In this document: positions 1 through 4,767 of the stretch, in pieces | How the letters are laid out: each line of letters begins with the position of its first letter | Numbering within the stretch: position 1 is the stretch's first letter | Source of the DNA: Ferrimicrobium sp. | Lineage (GTDB): Bacteria; Actinomycetota; Acidimicrobiia; Acidimicrobiales; Acidimicrobiaceae | DNA: 6,726 bases | Direction: 5' to 3' | Assembly: GCA_027365375.1 (NCBI GenBank) | Contig: DAHXNM010000003.1 | Coordinates: 1-6,726, forward strand | Translations under genes and position numbers: made by a program | Notes under the pieces: model-generated | The model's input: the letters and a program-made list of their open reading frames with translations, nothing else | Database searches by the model: none | What the model was told of the DNA's origin: nothing

Positions 1-22
1 GTCGTATTTGGATAGAGGTAGT

Positions 23-904
23 CTAGGTTGCTCGCGGTTTCGTGGTTCTGCGTTGGAGGCGCTGCTTGAGAAACGGCATGGTGAGCGTGCGCATTGCGTG
101 CGCTTGGGCGATTGGCGATGTAGTGAGCATATGACGCAGGATCGGTGGCAGTAAGGTTAGTTCGTTGGCTAGCACGGCGGCGATGGCCATACGTTGGGTG
201 TGCCAGGCGGTGATCCGTTCGCGATCGCTAGAGTCAAGAAGACTAAGTGCTTCGGTGTCGTTTAGCATCAGCACCAACTTGCTCCAGAATCGTCGCAGGT
301 CTTTCGATACGCCATCTGGGGAGTCACGATACAGAACGAGATCCTGTTCTAGGATTGCAAGGCTGCCTTGCTTGGCGCACGCGATCCAATAGGCCCAATC
401 CTCGACTGAGTCCAGTGCTGAATTAAACCCACCGACCTTGTGTGCAAGATCAGTGCGGATGAGGACTGTGGACGTTTGAAACTGATTCATCAGCGTGAGT
501 TCGCGATAGCTCAACCAGCGTAGCTGTTGCTCCTCGGTTGGGTTTGGATAGGTGCGCGACCAGCTCGTGGCGATGAGATCTAATTGGGGATAGCGTTCAA
601 GGGCGAGAGCCTGTCTCTGGAGTTTGGCAGGATGCCAGATATCGTCGTCGTCCAGGAAGGCGATCGCTGTTCCGCTTACATTTGCTAGCCCGGTGTTGCG
701 GGCGGCAGATACACCCTGGTTTGGCTGTTGAATAACGGTAGCGCTCGGCAACATGCTCTGCGCGATGTCGACCGAGCCGTCGATGGACCCGTCGTCAACG
801 ATAATGACCTCGTAGGGTGCTAGTGCCTGTGCACTGATGCTTGCTAAGGCATCGGCGAGGGTTGCTTCGGCGTTGTAACAGGTGACGACGACTGAGATTT
901 GCAT
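23..904 (-). CDS. Family 2 (GT-A fold) glycosyltransferase
   Basis: Probably transfers a sugar from a nucleotide-sugar donor to a surface glycan, lipid carrier or cell-wall polymer; donor and acceptor cannot be told from sequence. The 293-residue protein opens with the family 2 fold: a first beta strand VVVTCYN (about 5-11), VDDGS (36-40) for the nucleotide, QGVSAARNTGL (63-73), and FLDDDD (83-88), which contains the metal-binding DxD-type acidic cluster. The pair ED at 168-169 in the segment VEDWAYW fits the catalytic base region of this family. The C-terminal part (about 200-293) is less conserved and ends in a basic tail; I see no signal peptide or clear membrane helix, so it is likely cytoplasmic or membrane-associated. 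The ATG at 902-904 is the natural start, with only a weak GGAAG upstream. It is divergent from murE with 80 bp between them. Family assignment is secure; the pathway is unknown. Confidence 0.9.
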   Translation of the reverse strand: MQISVVVTCYNAEATLADALASISAQALAPYEVIIVDDGSIDGSVDIAQSMLPSATVIQQPNQGVSAARNTGLANVSGTAIAFLDDDDIWHPAKLQRQALALERYPQLDLIATSWSRTYPNPTEEQQLRWLSYRELTLMNQFQTSTVLIRTDLAHKVGGFNSALDSVEDWAYWIACAKQGSLAILEQDLVLYRDSPDGVSKDLRRFWSKLVLMLNDTEALSLLDSSDRERITAWHTQRMAIAAVLANELTLLPPILRHMLTTSPIAQAHAMRTLTMPFLKQRLQRRTTKPRAT

Positions 905-984
905 AGGCTTCCAGGATTCTAGTGACGGCTTTGGCTGCTAGCCTAGCATCTCATGAGTGATGGCTTTTCGGCGAAACGACCCCA

Positions 985-2445
985 TTGCCTGGGCTAGCAG
1001 AACTCGCGAGGTTACTCCCGTCGTCGCAACTCATTGGCGATTCGGTCATGCTGACGGATCTGACGCTCGACTCGCGGGAGGTGCGGCCTGGGTCGTTGTT
1101 CTGTGCGACGAGGGGTAGTCGCTTTGACGGCCATACCTTCATTGATGATGCAATTGCGGCTGGAGCTGGCGCAGTGATGGTTGCACACCCGGTCGATGTA
1201 AAAATCCCCCAACTGGTAGTCCCCTCCGTACGCCATGCGATAGGCAGAGTAGCAAGCTATTTTTTTGGGGAGCCATCCAAGTCTCTTGAGGTGATTGGGA
1301 TTACCGGAACCAACGGGAAGACGACGACCTCGTACCTCGTCGAGTCGGTTTTGAGTCGCACCAATCGCAATGTTGGTCTGATTGGGACGATAGAGTCGAG
1401 GTTCGCAGGGCTTAATCGTCCAAGCATCTACACCACCCCAGAGGCCCCTGATCTCCATCGCTTGCTGGCGGATATGCTCCATGACGGGACGGAGTCGGTG
1501 GTGATGGAGGTGTCCTCACACGGCATCGACCAACACCGCATCGATTCGATGCGTTTCGAGGTCGCGGTCTTTACGAACCTATCTCCGGAACATCTGGATT
1601 ACCACGGCACGATGGAGCAGTACTACTACACGAAGGCACGTCTGTTCGTACCTACACTTACCAAGCTGGCGGTCATTGGGACTGACACCGAATGGGGTCA
1701 GAGGCTTGCTAGCCAGGTTGCAGTTGAACACGTTACCTATGGACCAGGGGCAGGGAATGATTTTATCGTCTCCGATATCGAGCTAGTTCCTCAAGGTACT
1801 CGTTTTCTCCTGAGCCATCAGGGTGAGGTGACACAGTTGACGGTTCCTATCCTCGGTGCACACAATGCCTACAACGCAGCAGCCGCCGCGGCGGTTGGAT
1901 TCGTCCTCGGGGTGGATAGAGACGACGTCTACGGTGGCATTGAGCATTGTCATGCCGTGGCAGGACGCTTCGAGTCGATCATGTTGGGCCAAGATTTTCA
2001 GGTAGTTGTCGACTACGCCCACACTCCTGAATCGATACGATCCCTGATCGAAACCGTAAGGCTTCAATCTCCGACGGGGAAGGTGATTCTGGTGGCTGGA
2101 GCACGCGGACGACGTGATCGCCTCAAGCGTCCAGAGCTGGGTCGCGCCGCTGCGACCAGCGACCTGGCCATCTTGACGGCGGACAACCCAGGCGATGAGG
2201 AGCCTGCGGAGATAGTTGCTCAACTTCTTGCTGGAACTCTTGATGTTGCAACCTCACGGATTGTGGTTGAGCTAGATCGGCGTCGAGCGATCGAGCTTGC
2301 GATCAGCGAAGCGGAGACTGGAGATACGGTGTTGATCGTTGGGAGAGGGCACGAACAGAGTCTTCGAGTTGGTCCCGCCGTCGTCTACCTTGATGACCGT
2401 GAGGTGGCTAGATCGGCGTTGACAACCCGAATGATGCGCAGTTGA
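985..2445 (+). CDS. murE: UDP-N-acetylmuramoyl-tripeptide synthetase (MurE ligase) with atypical DNPG motif
   Basis: ATP-dependent cytoplasmic ligase that adds the third amino acid (meso-diaminopimelate, lysine or a relative) to UDP-MurNAc-L-Ala-D-Glu. The 486 residues match the usual MurE length. The three Mur domains are visible: an N-terminal UDP-binding domain with DSREV (29-33), a central ATPase domain with P-loop GTNGKTTT (108-115), TTPE (150-153), EVSSH (175-179), NLSPEHLDYH (198-207) and a K217 placed like the carbamylated lysine, and a C-terminal domain with DYAHTP (343-348), GRGHE (453-457) and DDREVA (470-475). All catalytic parts look intact. The specificity loop reads DNPG (400-403), not the DNPR of diaminopimelate-adding enzymes, although an Arg in the position of E. 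coli R390 (R377) is present. The start is TTG at 985, the only start codon after an in-frame stop at 958-960, and it has no clear Shine-Dalgarno. Neighbours are not ftsI, murF or mraY, so this may be a relocated or second murE. MurE family membership is near certain; the added amino acid is not. Confidence 0.93.
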   Translation: MPGLAELARLLPSSQLIGDSVMLTDLTLDSREVRPGSLFCATRGSRFDGHTFIDDAIAAGAGAVMVAHPVDVKIPQLVVPSVRHAIGRVASYFFGEPSKSLEVIGITGTNGKTTTSYLVESVLSRTNRNVGLIGTIESRFAGLNRPSIYTTPEAPDLHRLLADMLHDGTESVVMEVSSHGIDQHRIDSMRFEVAVFTNLSPEHLDYHGTMEQYYYTKARLFVPTLTKLAVIGTDTEWGQRLASQVAVEHVTYGPGAGNDFIVSDIELVPQGTRFLLSHQGEVTQLTVPILGAHNAYNAAAAAAVGFVLGVDRDDVYGGIEHCHAVAGRFESIMLGQDFQVVVDYAHTPESIRSLIETVRLQSPTGKVILVAGARGRRDRLKRPELGRAAATSDLAILTADNPGDEEPAEIVAQLLAGTLDVATSRIVVELDRRRAIELAISEAETGDTVLIVGRGHEQSLRVGPAVVYLDDREVARSALTTRMMRS

Positions 2446-2449
2446 AGTG

Positions 2450-3286
2450 TTATACGCGTTTACGGTAGATATTAACCGACAGCGGAACCATGATGATCAA
2501 GAGGCCGACACACCAGACGATGGCGGTAATGGCGAGGGTCCCAGTCGATGAACCTGCTGCGTGCGCTGCTATAGGTCCATCCATGAGACTCCGAGCTGCG
2601 TTGACGGCTACGCTCAGGGGCTGGTGATTGGCGAACCCTCGCAACCATGAAGGCATCGTCTGTACCGGCACGAAGGCCGATGACGCGAAAGTGAGTGGGA
2701 ATAGCAGCGGAAAGGCCATCACCTGCGCGGTCTCGCTGTTTGGCGCAGCGAGACCTATCAGCGCAAAGAACCAGGACAGGGCGTAGGCAAAGAGAAGTGC
2801 GATGCCGATACCTGCAAGGAACTCTCCAAAATTCGTCCCAATCCGGAAGCCGACAAGGAATCCAACGATCACCATGATGATGATAACTACCATGTTACGG
2901 ATGAGGTCTGCAATGGTCCTACCAGCAAGTACTGCCGATCGGGTCATCGGCAAAGCGTGGAAGCGTTCAATGATTCCCTTTTGGAGGTCCTCTGCGAGGC
3001 CAACACCGGTCTGCACAGAACCGAAGGCGATGGTCTGGATGAAGATTCCGGGCATCAGGTAGTTGACGTAGCTTATGCCGAGCCTGGAGGTTTCAGAGCC
3101 AATGGCACCTCCAAAAACGTAACGGAATAGGAGGACGAACATCACTGGCTGAATAGTGGAGAAGACCAGTGATTGAGGTATACGTACATAATTGAGCAGG
3201 TTCCGTTTGGTGATGGTGAGGGCATCGGCTGCCATCCAGTAGAGCCGTGAACGGTGTGGATAGGTCGTTAGCTCAGCTAGTGCCAT
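2450..3286 (-). CDS. ABC-2 type exporter permease, DrrB-like
   Basis: Membrane half of an ABC exporter, expected to pair with the ATPase encoded just upstream and to move a hydrophobic drug, lipid or metabolite out of the cell. The 278-residue protein has a cytoplasmic N-terminus (about 1-38) and six likely membrane segments near 39-58, 72-92, 131-150, 155-180, 187-206 and 250-270. The segment ERFHALPMTRSAVLAGR (107-123) lies in the cytoplasmic loop typical of ABC-2 permeases of daunorubicin-resistance type, and the stretch around 196-232, with SSAFVP, MPSWL and the NHQPLS region, is the conserved C-terminal ABC-2 signature. The ATG at 3284-3286 lies 5 bp after the ATPase stop codon. A GAGGAG at 3298-3303 inside the end of the ATPase gene can serve as ribosome binding site, so translation is probably coupled. 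The stop lies 4 bp from the murE stop on the opposite strand. The substrate is unknown. Confidence 0.92.
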   Translation of the reverse strand: MALAELTTYPHRSRLYWMAADALTITKRNLLNYVRIPQSLVFSTIQPVMFVLLFRYVFGGAIGSETSRLGISYVNYLMPGIFIQTIAFGSVQTGVGLAEDLQKGIIERFHALPMTRSAVLAGRTIADLIRNMVVIIIMVIVGFLVGFRIGTNFGEFLAGIGIALLFAYALSWFFALIGLAAPNSETAQVMAFPLLFPLTFASSAFVPVQTMPSWLRGFANHQPLSVAVNAARSLMDGPIAAHAAGSSTGTLAITAIVWCVGLLIIMVPLSVNIYRKRV

Positions 3287-3291
3287 GGTAG

Positions 3292-4248
3292 TTATTTCTC
3301 CTCTGATAGGACGGTAGCTGGTTGATCGGTCAGCGCTAAGAAGACGTCGTCGAGGCTCGGTTCGCGAAGATTGATCTTTGTCGGATTGATCTTCTCGTTA
3401 AGGAGGCGTCCGAGCACGAGGGCAGTTGTGGCCGCTCCATCGGCGACTGGGAGTTCAAGCCGATTCTCGACCTGTTGGATCGGGGCCGATGCTAAGGTCG
3501 AGACCGCCTCTTGGGCTTTGATGGCGATTGTTTCATCTTGGAAGGAGAGTTCGAGCACGGTGGCTCCGAAACTCGCTTTGAGTTCGTTGGGCGTACCTTC
3601 GGCGATTACTAAACCATGATCGACAACGGCGATTCGCGAGGCCAGCCTATCCGCCTCCTCCAAATACTGGGTGGTTAAAAGGACTGTCGTTCCATCTGCC
3701 AGCAGTTTTTCGATGATCTCCCAGAGGTCGTTGCGGCTTTTTGGATCGAGACCGGTAGTTGGCTCATCGAGAAACAGAACGGGAGGTTGTGCTACCAACG
3801 CCGCAGCAAGGTCGAGTCGTCGCCGCATTCCGCCCGAATAGGTGCTAAGAACGCGTTTGGCGGCATATTCAAGGCCAAAGTCATGGAGGAGCTCAGCGCT
3901 TCGAGCACGCGCGACTTGTTTGGGAAGGTGATTGAGACGTCCTATCATGAATAGGTTCTCTTCGGCAGTGAGTCGTTCATCGACCGCAGCCGCTTGCCCT
4001 GCGAGGCCCAGGTGTTCTCGGACCTGTTGGGCGGACTTGGTCACGTCGACCCCCATGATGGTTGCTACGCCTGAGTCGGGCATGATGATTGTGGTAAGAA
4101 TGCGCACAATCGTCGTTTTTCCTGCACCGTTGGGTCCAAGAAGGCCAAAGACGGTGCCAGACTCCACCTGAAAGCTGACATCTTCGAGTGCGGTCACGCC
4201 ACCTCTAAATGTTTTGTGGAGGTTACGCACCTCGATGGCTACAGTCAT
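3292..4248 (-). CDS. ABC exporter ATP-binding protein, DrrA-like
   Basis: Cytoplasmic ATPase that should power the permease encoded 5 bp downstream. The 318 residues carry a full nucleotide-binding domain: Walker A GPNGAGKT (38-45), Q-loop glutamine near 84, signature YSGGM (137-141), Walker B VLFLDEP (157-163), and D-loop GLD (166-168). The switch region reads LTTQYLEEAD (191-200), with Gln where many ABC ATPases have the H-loop His; this TTQY form is usual in the daunorubicin-resistance (DrrA) family. The extension after about 225 ends in EPSLDDVFLALT (296-307), the C-terminal hallmark of DrrA-type proteins. The ATG start is well supported by a strong Shine-Dalgarno. This is the first gene of the operon; its likely promoter lies in the AT-rich stretch about 60 bp upstream. 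Antibiotic or self-resistance export is the usual family role, but no biosynthetic genes are present in this window to name a substrate. Confidence 0.95.
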   Translation of the reverse strand: MTVAIEVRNLHKTFRGGVTALEDVSFQVESGTVFGLLGPNGAGKTTIVRILTTIIMPDSGVATIMGVDVTKSAQQVREHLGLAGQAAAVDERLTAEENLFMIGRLNHLPKQVARARSAELLHDFGLEYAAKRVLSTYSGGMRRRLDLAAALVAQPPVLFLDEPTTGLDPKSRNDLWEIIEKLLADGTTVLLTTQYLEEADRLASRIAVVDHGLVIAEGTPNELKASFGATVLELSFQDETIAIKAQEAVSTLASAPIQQVENRLELPVADGAATTALVLGRLLNEKINPTKINLREPSLDDVFLALTDQPATVLSEEK

Positions 4249-4249
4249 C

Positions 4250-4257
4250 TCACCTCC
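4250..4257 (-). promoter_or_regulatory. Strong ribosome binding site of the exporter ATPase
   Basis: On the minus strand this reads GGAGGTGA, eight bases complementary to the 16S rRNA 3' end, with the GGAGG core 4 bases before the ATG at 4246-4248. It fixes the start of the ATPase and is by far the strongest ribosome binding site in the window. Confidence 0.85.
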
Positions 4258-4276
4258 GGTTTAGTGAATCAAAAAC

Positions 4277-4304
4277 TGTGCTTGGTGCTGATTACGCAGG
4301 CACA
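4277..4304. promoter_or_regulatory. Imperfect inverted repeat near the predicted exporter transcription start
   Basis: Arms TGTGCTTG (4277-4284) and CAGGCACA (4297-4304) match at 7 of 8 positions, the odd pair being G-T, around a 12-base centre. It sits between the possible -10 box (4306-4311) and the ATPase ribosome binding site, about where transcription would begin. Position and size fit an operator for a dimeric repressor of the TetR type, which often controls such exporters. No regulator gene is in the window, and a chance match is possible. Confidence 0.35.
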
Positions 4305-4305
4305 C

Positions 4306-4337
4306 GTTATAAAACATAAAACATAAAACATTGACAA
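4306..4337 (-). promoter_or_regulatory. Possible promoter of the exporter operon
   Basis: Reading the minus strand, TTGTCA (plus positions 4332-4337) resembles a -35 box and TATAAC (4306-4311) a -10 box. The spacer is 20 bases, longer than the ideal 17, and consists almost wholly of the 7-bp tandem repeat. Transcription would begin near 4299, giving a leader of about 50 bases before the ATPase ATG. The boxes are plausible but the long spacer makes this only a candidate. Confidence 0.35.
4309..4331. repeat. Tandem repeat, three copies of ATAAAAC
   Basis: Three perfect head-to-tail copies of ATAAAAC occupy 4309-4315, 4316-4322 and 4323-4329, followed by a partial fourth unit (AT). The block is much richer in A and T than its surroundings and fills the spacer of the candidate exporter promoter on the minus strand. 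A change of one unit would alter the spacing of promoter boxes by 7 bp, so the repeat could affect expression if its copy number varies; that is inference. Confidence 0.9.
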
Positions 4338-4393
4338 AGTTTCCGTTTAGAAGCTTAGTTGGTTGACGAAGGCTCCTATCTATCTTGCTGACA

Positions 4394-4419
4394 CATACAA
4401 AGCGGGATTCTCTTGTATG
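4394..4419. repeat. Perfect 7-bp inverted repeat CATACAA / TTGTATG
   Basis: CATACAA at 4394-4400 is matched exactly by TTGTATG at 4413-4419 with 12 bases between. It lies about 145 bp upstream of the exporter ATPase start and about 135 bp past the tRNA 3' end, both on the minus strand. It could be a regulator-binding site or a weak RNA hairpin; the AT-rich stem without a T-run argues against an intrinsic terminator. Confidence 0.5.
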
Positions 4420-4555
4420 CGAACTCCTGTATAGAGCTAGCGGGCCTCCACTAATGAAGGATCGAACTGCCTTGTTTGCGACTACGACACTGGATAGGTG
4501 AGTCTTCTAGATCGACTTTGTTGGGCAGGGACTCGGATGACTGCCGCGCAGCAAG

Positions 4556-4627
4556 CGCCCCCGGTAGGATTCGAACCTACGCACCCGGCTCCGGAGGCCG
4601 ATGCTCTATCCCCTGAGCTACGGGGGC
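4556..4627 (-). tRNA. tRNA-Arg, anticodon CCG
   Basis: The minus strand folds into a full 72-base cloverleaf: acceptor stem GCCCCCG/CGGGGGC, D arm GCTC/GAGC with an 8-base loop, anticodon stem TCGGC/GCCGG (first pair T-G), T arm GTAGG/CCTAC with loop TTCGAAT, a 4-base variable loop GTGC and discriminator G. The anticodon loop CTCCGGA puts CCG at positions 34-36 (plus coordinates 4592-4594), which reads the arginine codon CGG. No CCA end is encoded, so it must be added by the CCA-adding enzyme. The gene points away from argS, whose product should charge it; 140 bp separate the tRNA 5' end from the argS start codon. The identity rests on a hand fold, with all stems paired. Confidence 0.96.
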
Positions 4628-4644
4628 TCAATGAGACGTAGGCG

Positions 4645-4650
4645 AGTCTA
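4645..4650 (-). promoter_or_regulatory. Possible -10 box for tRNA-Arg
   Basis: The minus strand reads TAGACT, a fair match to the TAnnnT form of a housekeeping -10 box. It would start transcription about 11 bases before the mature tRNA 5' end. I find no good -35 box at the right distance, so this is a weak call. Confidence 0.3.
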
Positions 4651-4757
4651 GCATTCTCCAGCCTTCGAGGCGGCGAAAGCGTCGTTTCTGCTGGTGGCGC
4701 TGATATGCTTTGCTCAAAGCTCATTGTCCTGAGGGATATCTGTATTCGAGTAGTGAA

Positions 4758-4761
4758 GGAG
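4758..4761 (+). promoter_or_regulatory. Ribosome binding site that sets the argS start
   Basis: GGAG lies 6 bases before the GTG at 4768-4770. In-frame starts further upstream (ATG at 4705, GTG at 4753) lack such a site and would add residues not expected in ArgS, so the GTG at 4768 is preferred. Confidence 0.7.
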
Positions 4762-4767
4762 TCGAGG

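Larger units (their letters stand above)
4249..4555. other. Gene-free stretch between the exporter operon and tRNA-Arg
   Basis: I see no credible protein-coding gene here. The left third holds the exporter ribosome binding site, an inverted repeat, the tandem repeat and promoter-like boxes. The middle has a perfect 7-bp inverted repeat (4394-4419) and a smaller hairpin at 4445-4460 (six pairs including one G-U in minus-strand RNA, loop of four). The right part, next to the tRNA 3' end, has only a short stem CTGC/GCAG at 4541-4551. None of these hairpins is followed by a T-run on the minus strand, so I do not see a standard terminator for the tRNA, and read-through toward the exporter operon on the same strand cannot be excluded. 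Confidence 0.7.

Noticed and set aside
1012..1482. Minus-strand open frame of 156 codons opposite murE
   Set aside because: It lies wholly inside murE in antisense, and the sense frame carries the full set of MurE motifs. The product resembles no family I know.
1783..2223. Minus-strand open frame of 146 codons opposite murE
   Set aside because: Also a shadow of murE; no family motifs and no ribosome binding site evident.
3268..3282. TTAGCTCAGCTAG, resembling the D-arm start of a tRNA
   Set aside because: It lies in the permease coding region and no anticodon or T arm with matching acceptor follows on either strand.
3667..3678. Gln in place of the H-loop His in the exporter ATPase
   Set aside because: TTQY at this place is the normal form in the DrrA family, so it is not a sign of an inactive ATPase.
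4331..4336. Perfect TTGACA on the plus strand
   Set aside because: No acceptable -10 box lies 16-18 bases downstream on the plus strand, and nothing on that strand needs a promoter there.
4541..4551. Short hairpin CTGC-CGC-GCAG just past the tRNA 3' end as terminator
   Set aside because: The stem is only 4 bp and no T-run follows on the minus strand.
4556..4627. tRNA 3' end as an integration (att) site
   Set aside because: No integrase gene and no repeated copy of the tRNA 3' end were seen in the window.
4482..4724. Minus-strand open frame of 80 codons across the tRNA
   Set aside because: It runs through the whole tRNA-Arg gene and its product has no recognisable motif; the frame is a by-product of the tRNA and its flanks.
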